Assembly (NCBI GenBank): GCA_008330645.1 | Contig: VLTN01000092.1 | Location: forward strand, 17,553-81,552 | Reading direction: 5' to 3' | Source of the DNA: Cafeteria roenbergensis | Lineage: Eukaryota; Sar; Bigyra; Bicosoecida; Cafeteriaceae | Length of the DNA stretch: 64,000 nt | Shown here: in pieces, positions 10,084-21,870 of the stretch | Position numbering within the stretch: position 1 is the first letter of the stretch | How the letters are laid out: every line of letters starts with the position of its first letter | Notes under the pieces: model-generated | Databases searched by the model: none | What the model saw: the letters and a program-made list of their open reading frames with translations, nothing else | Told to the model about the DNA's origin: nothing | Translations under genes and position numbers: made by a program

Positions 10084-13000
10084 CTACAACTCCGTTAGCA
10101 CAAGCCGCAAAGCTGCGGCCCACCTGTTGCACTGCTCGGGCGACGCCGCGAGCAAGTCTAGGGTGCGCCCGCCCCCGACAACAGACAGGCACGCGGCCGT
10201 TTGCGTCCCAACGCGGTCGAGCTGTCGCGAGAACACGGCAGTGGAAGCTCCCTGCACCACGCGAGAGCTGCTGCTCAAGTCGATGAATCCGGGCGTCGCC
10301 GCCAGGTCTCCAAGCTTGGCGCTGCGCCACCGTAGACGAGCCCCATCCAGCCACACGAAGCGCCGGTGCGGCCTTCCGCGCCTCCCGAACTTGAGCAGCA
10401 CAGCTCCCCGGCACAGCAGCTCGCTGGCCGCAGCCAGCGCCGCCGCGCGCCGCGAAGGCGACATCGGCCCTCCTCCCTCTGCCCCTGGCGCCGCTGGCAC
10501 GCCTTGGGAGGGGTTGCCGTCTGATCCACTTGTCGCCACACGCAAGGCAGGCGCCTTTGGGGGCGAGCGCTGCCAAAGCGCCTGCCTGAGCCGAAACCCA
10601 GGTGACGAGTGGCGCTCGGGCAGCGGAGCGGCTTGGGCGCCCCTGCCAGGCGACGGGCTTGTGCCCGCCAGAGACCGCTCGGCGGGAGCCACTCCAGCAT
10701 GCTGGGGTGCTGCCATGCCTGGCGGCGGCGGCCCTGCCGCGTCGATGAGCTCGGCGGCGGTGCTGAGCGCGCCTGCTTCCTGTCGGCCGGGCCGCTCTGC
10801 GGGGAGTTCCGCGGGCTGCTCCGGCCCTGGCGCCTCGCCACGCGGCGAGGACTCGCCGCCTTGGCCGCCGAAGAAGGGAGCGCGCGGCGTTGCGGCGCCG
10901 TCGTCCGCGGCGTCCGAGCAAGGCGAGCGGCCCCCTCGAGCTCGCTGGGTCAGCCGCAGCTCAAGGCCCGGCGGGGCCAGGCCGCTGGCCGGCGACGAAC
11001 CGGCTCGCGCCCCGCCGTCCGGCCCTCGGGCGGCGCTTCCCGTCCCGCCGCCCTCGACGCCGGATCCGTCCGGCTCGCGGCGAGTGGCCGATGCCGCGCT
11101 CGTAGGTGAGGCGCCGGCTTCGAAGCCGCTGCCAAGGGGGCGCGGCGCCAGCCTTCTCGACGCCGAAGCGCCGACGCTGCGCCCAGGCGAATCCGCCACC
11201 AGACCTCCGCCAGAGCCGCCTGGCCATCGCCGCGGCTGCCTCGCCTCGCTCGAAACAGCAGCGCCAGCGGTCACGGCAGCGGCGTCATCGCCACCACCGG
11301 CAGCCCACCCGCGCGCATAGCCCCGCACGCGCCCGCCCTCCGGAAGCGCTGCACCCCCCGACGTCGAGTCGGAGCCTCCCGACACTGCGCGGCTTCTCGC
11401 GGCGCCGCCTGCTTCGGCCAGGTCCGCGGGCTCGCCCGCCATGTGTTCCGGCACCCGGCCCGCCGCCGCGCGCGACCCGCCCGGTACGTCGTCCCGGCCA
11501 GGGAGCAGCCCGCGCCGCGCCAGTTCTGCAATGGCTGCCGTCACGCTGTCCATGCCAGCGACCCGCCGGCTCGCGCTCGAGCCAGCTGTCGCCACAGGGC
11601 GCGCTGCCGCCACAGGGCGCGCTGCCGCCGCCGCGGGGCCCGCTGCCATGCCCAGGCCCCTGCAGAGCTGGCGCAGACATCTCTCGACCGCAACCAGGCC
11701 TGCGACCGGGTCCTTGGCAGCGCCAGCGTGGGAGCCCGAGGCAGACAACTCTGCCCCGAAAGCGGCACGACCGCGCAGCCCTTGCAGGCTCACCTCGCCC
11801 CCGCACATGGCGCCCGCGCTGGACGCCACGGCCACGGCGGCCGCCTGGGCGCGGACAAGGTCTGCAGCGCTCTCTGCCGCTGCGAGCACCGCCTCCTCGA
11901 CGCTGAGGCCGGGACGGGTCGCGAGAGCGCACCGCGCGACGAAGGTGGCCACCTGCCAGCCGCGGAGCACGCCCCTGTCCGCGGGCGACGGCAGCGGCGC
12001 GGCGGTCTCCGAGTGCCTCCTGCAGGGCGGCTCTGCCACGCGATCGACCAGCGCAGAGGCGGCGAAGAGCGACGCGAGGGCGCGAGGTGAGAGCCGCTCA
12101 GCAGTGCCGTGGGCTGGGTTGCCTTCGGGGTGGTCGGAGCCGGGGCCGCGCGGTGACGGCGGCGCGAGCAGGCCAAGTGCCCGCGCCAGCGCCAGCGCCT
12201 CCGGCCAGGTGACGGCCAGCACAGGGGCTGGCGGCGCGGGCCGAGCGGCGGCCGCTGGCCGTCCGCGCAGGGCCCCGCTCCCGCCGGCCGGGGCCCATGC
12301 GGAGGCCCTGCCGCCCTCGGACCCTGCCTGAGCGGAGGCGGCGGCCGGCCTGGTCCCCGCTGCCCCCCCGTGGAGGCGGCCTAACCCGTCGCTGTCGTCG
12401 TTGTCGCTGCTGCTGAGGGCGAAGCTGTCCCATGCCGAGCCTGCGGCCAGCGGCACACCGTCCGCGCTGCGCGCACCGTGCCCCCGAGCTGCTGCGCTCC
12501 GCACCGAGCGCTGGTCGGCGGCTGAGGCGGCTGGGCCGATCCGCCCGCTCGCCCTGGCGGCACGCAGCGCGTCGCCCAGCAGAGACGATTCGGAGGGGAC
12601 CGCTGCGCCCGGTGCCCCGCCGGCCTCCGTCCCAAGCTCTGCCGCAGCCTCTGCTGCTCGGATCGCGGCGGGGCCCAGGCCAGAGTGACGCAGCCAGTCC
12701 GACGCGCCGGCCGCTCGCGCCACTGCCTTGCGGCGAACCGAGCGGCGGAGCAACCTGCCGTCCGCATGCCCCTGCCCGCCGCTCGGCAGAGCAGCGCCTC
12801 CTACCCAGGCCACCACCGCCGCGGTGGCCGGGACGAGGCGTCGGAGGGCTGCGCCCCAAGCGGCGCCGCGCAGTTGCAGCGTGGCAGCGGCCCATGCCTG
12901 CGGGTCGATGCGCACGGCGCTGCGGAGGACGTGGCCACAGACGAGGCGCCGAGCGGCGCCGTCCACGGACGCCGCGACCGCCGCAGCCGCGGAGGCAACC

Positions 13001-14726
13001 ACTCGCCCGGGCACCACGGCGCTGGTCGACGGCAGGCGGCTGAGGTGCGAGGGTACGAGAGAGGGCGGCGCCCGGCGGCGGTGCCGCGCTGGGGGGGCGG
13101 GGGGCGCGGCAGCGGCGGGGGCCCACGGCTCAGAGCTCCCCAGGGGCCGGTCGTGCCGCGTGATGTGCCGCCAGGGGCTGCGGGGCAAGGCGCGCGAGCC
13201 TGCGGCCTCGGCAGTGACGCCGGCTGCAGGCGGGCGGGTTGCACCGGCAGCGCGTCGCTGGTGGTGGCGGCGGCGGCGTGCTCCTCGGCCCAGGCTGCCC
13301 CCCCCCGGCAGAGCAAGGGCACTGAAAGGGTCGGCGTCCGGGTGGAGGCCGTCATCCCAGTCTGCCACGGAGGCAATGGCTCTGCCAGCAGTCGAAGCCG
13401 GCCGCAGCAGGGCTCGGCTCGCGAGCCTGGCTAGCAGGCATAGAAAGCCTTCAAACGTGAGCGACGCGCCCCCCGACGCGCGCCGGCGCCTGGCAGCGGC
13501 GGCGAGGGAGGCTTCCGCCGCGGCGCCCGTTGCGGCCTTCAGCGCGGCGCCGGCCCAGCCCGGGGCCAGGGGGTGCGACGGGGTGCCGTCCCCGCCCGCA
13601 GACGTCGCGGCGGCAGCGACGCGAAACTCAATGGCCAGCTCTGCCGGCGTAACTTCGAAAGGGCAGAGCTCACCCGCAGGCAGTGAGGCCTGCGGCTGGT
13701 GTCGAGCGGACGCGGCTGACCGGGTCGTCGACGCCCGGCCCAGAGGCAGGGGCTGGGCCGCGGCGGGGCGAGGGGGCGGCCGGCGGCAGGGGTCGAAGCC
13801 GCTTGAGTCCGGAAGCAAGAGGCCGCAGTCGCCGAGGAGCTGCGCGGCGGCGGCAGCGGAGAGCGTGGGGCCGGCGGCCGCTGCGATGGCGCCGTCGCTC
13901 TGGGCCGACCGGTGGCTTGCGAAGGCGGTCGAGGCGGGGGGTGCGGGGGCAGGGGCGGCAGCCGCCTCCCTCCCGGCATAGTGCGCGAAGACGAGCCACA
14001 GGTCCAGCTCCCACACCGCGAGCGGCGCCGGGACGAGGCCAGCTGACTGCACCGGCGGCTCAACCGCCGACGCCGCAAGGGCCAGGGTCGCGAGCGACAC
14101 TCGGCGGGGCCCGCCGGAGCCGGTGTCGGTCCCAGAGCCGGAGTCGGGGCTGGTTCCTTGCGCCTGTTGGGGCAGGTGGCTGGGGGTGCCGGCTGCCTGG
14201 GCAGCCCAGAGGGCCGCGCTCTCAGCCACGGCCCCCCTGCACCACTCCAGCGTCGGGCCGACCGCGCGACCCTCGCCCAGTGGCGCGCTCTGCTGCTGGC
14301 GGCCATGCGCTGGATCTGCTTGCTGGGCCGGCGGCCCGCCTCTGGTGTGGGCCACGTCGTCAGCCGAGCCGGCCCGGCCGTCTTCCGCACGGCTGCTTTC
14401 AGGAGCGCCGTCTCGAAGCGCCGACACGCGCCACGCAGCTGCTGCATCGGCCACCGCTGACTCGACCACCACGCCACGGGGAGCGAGGCCGAGGCCGATT
14501 GCCGCTGGCACCCCGTCAGGCCACTCCCACGCCCTGCCGCCATGCCAGCTCCTCCACCTGCTGGCCAGACCATGGGACGGCGAGAATCCCGTCCCCGACT
14601 CTGAGCGCGCCCACGCCGGACGCACCTTCACCGGTGCAGGCAACAGCGACAGGGCGTGGAGAGACTGCGCCACCGAGGCGACTGAGGCGGCGCGATCGCT
14701 GGCCGGAGGGGCTCTCCCGCCCGCCT

Positions 14727-14764
<38 letters not shown>

Positions 14765-15939
14765 TCGTCGGCGCTGGAGCGAGCAGCAGCCTGAAAGGCA
14801 GACCTACCGGAGACTGGCTGAGCAGGGCGCGGCGCCTTGACCGCCCAGCCCTGACGCGGGGAGGGATTCGAAACGACGTCGCTTGCGCCCTCGCCGCCCC
14901 AGCCGGCCGCAGCCGGTGTCCTGGGGGTCACACCGAAACGACCCTCAGGCTCCCCGCCTGTGACCCCTCCCTGGCCCCGCCAGGCATTGAGCCGGCCAGA
15001 GGCTGCCCACGCGTCGCCAGCCCACCCGGCCGGGCGCGGCTCTGCGCGGCGCCCGGGGAGGCGGATGTAAAGCCGCAGCGCCTGCTCAGGGCCAGGCGCT
15101 GCGTGCACGCTGGCCTCACTGCTCTGCCCGTCCTTCCCATGGGGAGCGTCGCCCGCGCCGCTTGCGTGCTCGCCGTGGGGGCCTACGAGCCCTGCCACGG
15201 CCGTGATATGCATGTGCTCTGGCAGAGCCGTGCCTTCGTCGTCGCAAAGCACTGCGCCCTCCAGCTGGGCCCCGGCAACGCCAATCAGCGAGCAGGCGTC
15301 TCTCAGTGCGGCCTGCACCGTGAGCCCAGCGGTGATTTGGAGCGACACGCAAGGCGCCCCCACGACGGGACCCAGCGCACCGCCCCAGATGGCGACTTGG
15401 GCCGCCCGAGAGGCGCCACCGCCGGCCTCAGGGCAGCGAGCGGAGTCTGCGCCAGTCGCGCGTGCTGGGGCCGCGCCTCGGCCGCTGGCGGGCCGCACAA
15501 CCAGCCGGGGCATGTAAGCGTCGACTGTGTGCCGCCGCTCTTGCACTGCGGACACGGCGACTCCGTCGTCCAGGCAGAAGACGAAGGGCCGCGGCACACC
15601 TGCAACTGCTGCATCGATGGCAGTGCGGGCGGCCTGCAGCGTGTCATGCAGTGCGACATGAACGAATCCCAGCACCTGCCCGCCCCAGAGCTCAACAGCA
15701 ACGAGCTCTGGATCTGCCAGGTTGCGCGGGGGAGGAGGAAGAAAAGCGGGGCAAGGGCGGGGTCACGACAGCAGTTGCGCACGGGCGTTGGCGGCGCGCC
15801 AGGCTTGCAAGCTTGTGGCCGCCGCTGTGCAGGCATTTGGCCACGCCTCAGCATCCCCGCGACATGAAGTCTCACCGTCTCGAGCTGTGCCCTCCTCTGC
15901 GAGGCTGCGGAGGGACTTGGCCGGGCGCAGCCCTCTCAT
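10084..15939 (-). CDS. Large PH-domain protein with two N-terminal ubiquitin-like modules
   Basis: Two exons: 15939-15876 and 15713-10084, joined in phase across a 162-bp intron (donor GTGAGA, acceptor CAG after a pyrimidine tract). The codon split is G|AT, giving TARDDPELVAVELW. 1897 residues. Near the N-terminus there are two short modules, about 22-80 and 110-210, with the pattern strand-helix-FVFCLDDG-RLVVRP, resembling a ubiquitin-like or PB1-type fold (inference). A 12-Gly run lies near residue 345. Residues about 590-790 hold a helical region with LWLVFAHYAG and LTFEGFLCLLARLA that looks like a divergent EF-hand-like calponin or TPPP-type module. Long Ala/Ser/Pro-rich stretches follow. 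A C-terminal PH domain (about 1790-1895) has VLLKFGRRGRPHRRFVWLDG and ends with the invariant Trp of helix 1 (NRWAAALR). A lipid-binding scaffold role is inferred only from the PH domain. Confidence 0.75.
14731..14763. repeat. (GCC)n trinucleotide run
   Basis: Eleven consecutive GCC triplets. On the minus strand they encode the poly-Gly run in the PH-domain protein. Length polymorphism is likely. Confidence 0.95.
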
Positions 15940-16641
15940 GCAGCCCGCCAGGTCCTCGTGCCGCGCGCCGCAAGGGGCACGGCGGGGCGGCGAGCGGAGG
16001 CCAGCCCCTCCAAGGCCAGGCCACAGCCTGCCGGACACGCAGCCGGACACTGGCGCCAGCGCCTGATGGCTGGCGTTCCTGCCTGGGTGGGTGGCTGTGG
16101 GTGACTGCATGTCCGGGCGTGCGCTCGCGCTCGGCTCTGCAGCGACTGTCGCACACGCAGCCGTCCGGCGGCCGCCGAGGCGCAGCAGCTACCCTCCACG
16201 CGAGGCAAGGTGGGGGGTGAGGAGCGCCGCTTCGACGGGGTGCTCTGTGTTCATTGTTGGGGGTCGGCAATGGCGCATTGCCGCCTACATCGCGACTCTG
16301 TCTGGTGCACTCTGAGCGGCCTCCCGACTCTTCAAGCGGAGGCGGCTTTGGATAGTGAGCGCGTGCGTCGCGGCGGCTCGCCGTGTCTTGTGTGCGGTTG
16401 AAGCCGTTGCGGGCCCGTGGCGAGGTGGCGACAAACAGGTAGTTCGCAGGCTCAAGGGGCCGGCCGAGGGCCGGGAACGCACACACGCAAGCCTGTCCAC
16501 GGAATGACACGCATCCCAAGCATTGGCGCGCACCTGCGGACCCCTGGGGGCACGCGCGGCGAGGGCTTGGGCACGCGAGAGCAGGCAAACAGAGAGAGAG
16601 ATGCCGCAGCCACGCAAGCAGGCGAAATCCACCCGCCTGGC
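15940..16641. other. Intergenic between NOG1 and the PH-protein gene
   Basis: This 702-bp stretch contains the 3' end of NOG1 (stop 16642) and the promoter side of the PH-domain gene. The PH-gene frame stays open upstream of 15939, so a longer first exon cannot be excluded. I saw no other gene. Confidence 0.45.
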
Positions 16642-19126
16642 TCAACGCCAGTCGGTGGTGCCGATGCCGCGCTTTCCGGAGAAGAGATGCTTGGGCATCT
16701 TGGTGCCGATGAACCTGTCGCCCTCGCCCTTGCGCCCCTCGCTCTGCATCTTCTTCTGGGCCCGGCGGCTGGACTTGATGGCTCTGCTCTTCATCTCCAG
16801 GTCGCGGAAGCCCTCGCCCTCCTGCGGCGCGGCCACGCCCTTCATGACGGACTTGGAGCGGCGGCGCTTGGCGCGCTCGACACCCTCGTCCATCTCCACA
16901 TCGCTGCCGTCGGCGCCCTCGCCGTCCTCGGGCCTGCGGTCCGTCGAGCGTCCGCGCTTCCCCTGCCGGCGCACGGGGGCCGCCTTTGCCACCGCGGCGG
17001 CGCCGCTGGCGTCCATGCCCAGCGTCTCGAGGTGCGCTGCCAGGCCCGGGCGGGTCATGGCGCGTCCGCGCACAGTCTTGGGCATGACCGCCGAGTTGGT
17101 GGCCTGGCGCAGGCGCGACTGCATGGAGCGGACGGCGCGCTGGCCCCGCACCGCCTTGGCGAGACGGGCCTCGGCGATGGCCTCGGCGCGCTCCAGCGGG
17201 GTCTTGGCGGCCTCGAGCGCAGACGCAGCGGCTGCCTCGCGCGAGTAGCGCGCCTCGAGGGCGGCCTCCTCAGCCTCCAGGGCCTCCAGGCGGGTGAGGA
17301 TCTCGGGGTCCACGTAGTCGACGACGTTGCGCCCGTCCATGATCTCCGGCATGACGTCGCGCTTCCAGTCCTCCTCGTCGAGCAGGTAGTTCTTGGACAT
17401 GTCGGCGCTGTACACGCCCACGCCGCCCTGCTCGCGCTCCAGGTCCACCTCAAGCTTGCGGATGCCCTCCGTGCGGCTCGAGGCGGCTGCCGCGGGGCCG
17501 GCCGCCGAGTGCGAGCTGGCGGCGGCAGCCGCAGCAGCCGCCTCGTCGGCGTCCATCGGCAGGTCCTCGCCCGCCGCGTCCGCAGCGCGCGCGCGCGCCA
17601 CGGACGCAGGGATGTGGGAGGGGCGGGCGCGGGTGTCGCGGGGCTTGGGCATGGTCACCACGAGACGGTGGCTGACCTCGGCGAGGCGGGAGCCGGCCTT
17701 CTTGGCGTCCGTGCGCGAGGCGAGGAGCTGGTCGCAGGCCTCGTTGCGCACGACCATCACGCCCTCCTCGGTCACGTTGGAGAGGGAGGTGATGGAGGCA
17801 CCGGCATCCTTGGCCGTTGCGGCGATCTGCAGTGAGCAACAGCGGCAGCGGAAGGCAGCAGGCGAAGAACAGCGTCAAGGGGGGCGCGGCGATGCAGGGC
17901 ACGGAAAGGCGCCTGGTCCCGAAGACGATGGCGCAGGGAAACAAGGACAGCGGACCGCACGAGCACGAGCACAAGCACGGGCGGGAAGGAGGGAGTGTAC
18001 CCAAACCGTGAATGGGCCTCATCCTTGGGAAGGAGAAGGGCCCACAAACCGCGGTTTGGACGAGGCTTGCGCCTGGGTGTTGGCAAGCGTTTTAGCCCAC
18101 TGCGCCTGTGAAGGGCACAGCAGGAGGTATTCCTGCCGGAATGGCGCGCAGTGGCAAGGCGGGCGGGCGGGCGGGGCAGGCAGGTGGCGGCGGGGCTCGT
18201 CCGCGCGGTCTCACCAGCGCCTTGGAGGCGTCGTCGAGCGTGCTCATGGGCTGGAGGTCCGTCTTGGTGCAAACGATGGTGAGGGGCTTGCGGGCGAAGA
18301 GCGGCTTGATGGAGTCGAACAGGTCGCACTGGGCCTGGATGGAGTGGCCGCAGGTTTCGCTGATGTCGAGGAAGAAGAGGATGGCGGCCTGGAGGTGGGC
18401 AAGCGCCGTGATGGACTGCATCTCGATGGTGTTGCGCGCCTCGAGGGGCTTGTCAAGGATCCCCGGGGTGTCGATCACCTGCCACGGCACGTAGCGGTAG
18501 TCGCAGTGGCCCACGAACAGGGACTTGGTGGTGAAAGCGTACGGCTGCACGTCCACGTCGGCGTTGGTCACCTTGTTCATGAAGGAGCTCTTTCCCACGT
18601 TGGGGAAGCCGCACACCAGCAGGGTGCGCGTGTTGGGGTTGATGGCCGGGAGACGGGCGAGGTGCTTGCGCACCTCCTCGAGGTACTCGAGCGCGGCCTT
18701 GTGCTTGCGCACCACAGTGCACATTCGCCCGAGGGCAGCGCGCTTGATGTGCTTGCACCGGAACGCGGTGTCGCCGTACTTGAGCGCGCGCACGTAGTCC
18801 TTGCCGATGGCAGTGATGATGTTCTTGGCGCCGTTGACCTGGCCAAGGGCGAGCTTGTAGTGGTCCCGGTCGTAGAGCACGTTGATGAGGTCGGCGTAGA
18901 AGGGGTGAATGTCGTCGAGGCGCGGGAAGTCCGTGACGATCTGGCCAAGCTTCTCCTCCCAAAAGGTCTGTGCGAGACGGACCTTGGTCATGTAGAACTC
19001 GCGGACGCGGGTGATGTGGAACTGGGGGTGAATTTGGGTGGCGCTCTTGCGCATCACGCGCGAGAGCACGGTGTCGATGAGCTCATGGGCCTTGGCCACG
19101 GGCTTGACCGCCTTGAAGTCGTACAT
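16642..19126 (-). CDS. NOG1: Nucleolar GTP-binding protein 1 (NOG1/GTPBP4)
   Basis: Exons 19126-18215 and 17826-16642, separated by a 388-bp intron (donor GTGAGA, acceptor CTGCAG, phase 0). 698 residues, slightly longer than the ~635-650 of yeast and human. The N-terminus follows the NOG1 pattern closely: [40 protein letters not shown] and [15 protein letters not shown]. GTPase motifs are G1 GFPNVGKSS (about 172-180), G3 DTPGIL (about 218) and G4 TKTD (about 285, a variant of NKxD). The C-terminal half has [16 protein letters not shown], the NOG1C region, and ends in a Lys/Arg-rich nucleolar-type tail ([30 protein letters not shown]). NOG1 is known to act in late nuclear maturation of the 60S ribosomal subunit. 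It is divergently arranged with the E2-like gene at 19748. Confidence 0.95.
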
Positions 19127-19747
19127 GACTCCTCAGACAAGCGAGCAGGTGCTTGCGGGGCGCCGGAGCTGGCCTCGGTCGTGCGCAAGGCTCGCAGCCT
19201 GGAAGTGCCAGCAGTCGAAGGCAGCAGAGTCGGAGCGCTTCCGGCTCTGCTTCCATCGTTTGCAGCGGAGGGGTTGCCTTTCGCCTCGATTGCGGGCGCC
19301 GTTCCCCTGCCCCGGCCGAGCGCGCAACGTCCTCGCCCACCCAAACACCACCACACTCGGACGGTGGTGCGCGACGGGCTGCGTGCGGTTGTCCCTTCGC
19401 GCGCCCTCGCTGGGCCAGAGTGGGGGCAGCCGCGCGACGTTCGCAACCTGGCCTCGCGCTCCCAGAGTTGTGCGGCCCCGTGTCCCGGCCCGCTGCTGCT
19501 CGGGAAGCTGAGGGCGCACCGAGGGCGGCGCGTGGCGCGGCGAATGCGGGCCGTTCCCGTCCCGCCGCTCCGCCCTGCGAGGCCGGCCGGCAATCCCTCC
19601 CAGCAGCAACCTCGCGCTTTGGCAGCAGGCGGCTGGCTCTGCCGGAAGCCCGCGTGCGAGCTCGACGCCGGCGGGTCTGCGGCGCGCGCGGCCTCTCGCC
19701 GGGCGCGCACGGCGCCCCTCCTGCCCGGCGGCGCGAGCGCGCACGTG
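19127..19747. promoter_or_regulatory. Divergent promoter region, NOG1 / E2-like gene
   Basis: 621 bp separate the NOG1 ATG (minus, 19126) from the E2-like ATG (plus, 19748), so both promoters must lie here. No TATA-like element was obvious. The frame upstream of 19748 is open but Arg/Pro-rich with no recognisable domain, so I treat it as leader. Confidence 0.55.
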
Positions 19748-21454
19748 ATGATGCGCCGTGGCGTCTCCCGCCCCACCGCGTCGGTGGTGGCCGCTTGCAG
19801 GCGCGCGGCGGCCGAGGAGGGCTTGCTCGCGCGTCCGCTTGTTGCCGGGTTCGTCTCCGCGGCGCGCGGCGGCCTGCCCGCCCGGGCGCCCCGCGAGGCT
19901 GGCGTCCTCGCTCCAGCGATCGTGTCTGTGGCCGTGGGGCGCCGCTCCGTGACGGACTTTGGCGCGTCCAACCCGCTCAAGATGCCGGCGCTGAGCCCCA
20001 CGATGAGCAGCGGAACGGTGTGCCGCTGGCTCGTGGCCGAGGGCGACGCGGTGTCCGCGGGGGACACGGTCGCGGAGATCGAGACCGATAAGGCGACGGT
20101 GTCGTACGAGGTGCACGACGACGGCTTCATGGCCAAGATCCTTGTGCCGGGCGGCTCCGAGGACGTGCCCGTCGGCACCGTGCTCGCCCTCATGGTGGAC
20201 GACGAGGGCGACCTCGCGGATGTCCAGTCGCACGACTGGTCGGCCGTGCTTGCTGCGGGCAAGGCCGCGTCTGGCGAGACGAGCAAAGCCGAGGAGGGCT
20301 CGGCGCACGACGGCGCACGCGCCAACGCGTCTTCGGCGGCCTCGTTCGGGAGCAAGCGCACCTCCCCCGCCGCCGCGCACCTGGTTCGCACGCACGGCCT
20401 GGACATCAGCGCGCTCGAGGGCACTGGGAGGCACGGCGTGGTGACCAAGGGCGACGTTCTCGTGATGATGGGCAAGGCTCCCGCCTCGGCGCTGCCTCGC
20501 AAGGCGGCTGGCCACGCCCCGGCCAGCAAGGCGCCGCCCGCGGCGGCTCTCAGCGCTGCTGCCAACGCGCCGTCGTCGACAGCCGCGGCTCCCGCCGCGG
20601 CGGCGCCCCCCGCGCTGGCCGCGGCCGTGCCGCTGGACCAGATTGTCGACCTGGGCGGCAACCTGCCCCCCGCCGTGTTCGACGCGCCGGAGCGCCCCGC
20701 TTCCGCGGCCCCCGGCGCCTTTGAGGACGCCAAGCCGTCCACGATGCGCAAGGTCATCGCGGGGCGCCTCACGGAGAGCATGAGCACCGTGCCGCACTCC
20801 TACGCCGTGATGGACTGCCGCATCGACAACCTCCTCGCCCTCCGCCAGCGCCTCAAGGCCGTCGGCGTCAACGTTAGCGTCAACGACCTTGTCATCAAGG
20901 CCGTGGCCAAGGCGCTGGTGGCGGTGCCGGAGGTGAACTGCCGATTCGACGCCGAGTCGGGCACCGTCAAGGCCAACGACTCCGTCGACATCAGCGTCGC
21001 CGTGGCCACGGACGGCGGCCTCATCACCCCCATCGTCACGCACGCAGACACGCTCGGCCTGGCCGGCATCAACGCCGCAGTCAAGGACCTGGCGGCCAGG
21101 GCCCGCAAGGGCAAGCTCGCGCCTCACGAGTACCAGGGCGGCTCCTTCTCCGTGAGCAACCTCGGCATGTTCGGGATCGACGAGTTCACCGCGGTCATCA
21201 ACCCCCCCCAGGCGTGCATCCTTGCCGTGGGCCGCGGCGCCCAGCGGGCAGTTCTTCCCGCAGACAACGCGGCTGTGGCCGCGGACGTCGATGACCTCGG
21301 CGACGGCCCCGCCCCGGGCGTGACGCCCGAGCTCGCCACCGTCATGTCCGTCACCATGTCCTCCGACCGCCGCGTCGTGGACGACGCCATTGCCGGCCAG
21401 TTCCTCGCCGCCTTCCGCCTCCACTGCGAGACGCCCGACCTCCTCATGGCCTAG
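19748..21454 (+). CDS. Lipoyl-domain E2-like protein lacking the catalytic His: PDH E3-binding protein
   Basis: 568 residues, one exon. An Arg-rich mitochondrial presequence (about 1-70) starts at the tandem ATGs 19748/19751. The lipoyl domain (about 75-155) has KMPALSPTM and the lipoylation site ETDKATVS. The peripheral subunit-binding (E3-binding) domain (about 204-240) reads SPAAAHLVRTHGLDISALEG. A 2-oxoacid dehydrogenase acyltransferase domain runs from about 330 to the end, with SFSVSNLGMFGIDEF. The acyltransferase motif, DHRxxDG in active E2, here reads DRRVVDD (residues 540-546): His is replaced by Arg541 and Gly by Asp546. Vertebrate E3BP (PDHX) has the same kind of loss, so the protein probably anchors E3 (dihydrolipoamide dehydrogenase) in the pyruvate dehydrogenase complex instead of transferring acetyl groups. 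A normal E2 would be expected elsewhere in the genome. Confidence 0.88.
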   Translation: MMRRGVSRPTASVVAACRRAAAEEGLLARPLVAGFVSAARGGLPARAPREAGVLAPAIVSVAVGRRSVTDFGASNPLKMPALSPTMSSGTVCRWLVAEGDAVSAGDTVAEIETDKATVSYEVHDDGFMAKILVPGGSEDVPVGTVLALMVDDEGDLADVQSHDWSAVLAAGKAASGETSKAEEGSAHDGARANASSAASFGSKRTSPAAAHLVRTHGLDISALEGTGRHGVVTKGDVLVMMGKAPASALPRKAAGHAPASKAPPAAALSAAANAPSSTAAAPAAAAPPALAAAVPLDQIVDLGGNLPPAVFDAPERPASAAPGAFEDAKPSTMRKVIAGRLTESMSTVPHSYAVMDCRIDNLLALRQRLKAVGVNVSVNDLVIKAVAKALVAVPEVNCRFDAESGTVKANDSVDISVAVATDGGLITPIVTHADTLGLAGINAAVKDLAARARKGKLAPHEYQGGSFSVSNLGMFGIDEFTAVINPPQACILAVGRGAQRAVLPADNAAVAADVDDLGDGPAPGVTPELATVMSVTMSSDRRVVDDAIAGQFLAAFRLHCETPDLLMA

Positions 21455-21529
21455 GCGCGAGGCCAGACGTCGCCGACCGTCTGCGTGCGGTGCCCTGCTG
21501 CTGCAAATTCGTCCGACTGCCTCCATAGC

Positions 21530-21694
21530 GCAGCGCCCTCGCCCACACTCTCGCCCACTCTCGCACTCACGCCCCCGCCCGCAGCGCCCTCGCCCACACT
21601 CTCGCCCACGCCTACGCCCACGCGCCCGCCGGCAGCACTCGCCAACATTCCCTCCCGCAGCGCACGCCCACGTTTCCGCCGGCAGCACTCGCCA
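21530..21694. repeat. Imperfect CGCCCAC-rich repeats
   Basis: A 29-bp segment beginning gcagcgccctcgcccacact occurs at 21530-21558 and 21581-21609. Another, gccggcagcactcgcca, occurs near 21628 and 21678. Short CGCCCAC units lie between them. Confidence 0.8.
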
Positions 21695-21839
21695 GGCTCA
21701 CGCCCACGCATCAAACAATCTCCTGGCGCATCGGCGGCGTGTTAGCAGCCAGCGTGGCGAAGGCACCGCGGCGACCAAGGGCGAGCCCTTTGCGATGGCC
21801 AGGGCGCTTGGACAAGAGACTCGCACGGGCCAGCAGCGC

Positions 21840-21840
<1 letters not shown>

Positions 21841-21863
<23 letters not shown>
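21841..21863. repeat. (GA)n microsatellite
   Basis: An uninterrupted run of GA dinucleotides followed by GGGAGAGACAGGGAG, in the 3' region shared by two convergent genes. Confidence 0.95.

Positions 21864-21870
<7 letters not shown>

Noticed and set aside
17393-21454. A 1353-codon plus-strand frame as one gene
   Set aside because: The part before 19748 is antisense to NOG1 and its promoter side, with no domain. The real protein starts with a presequence at 19748.
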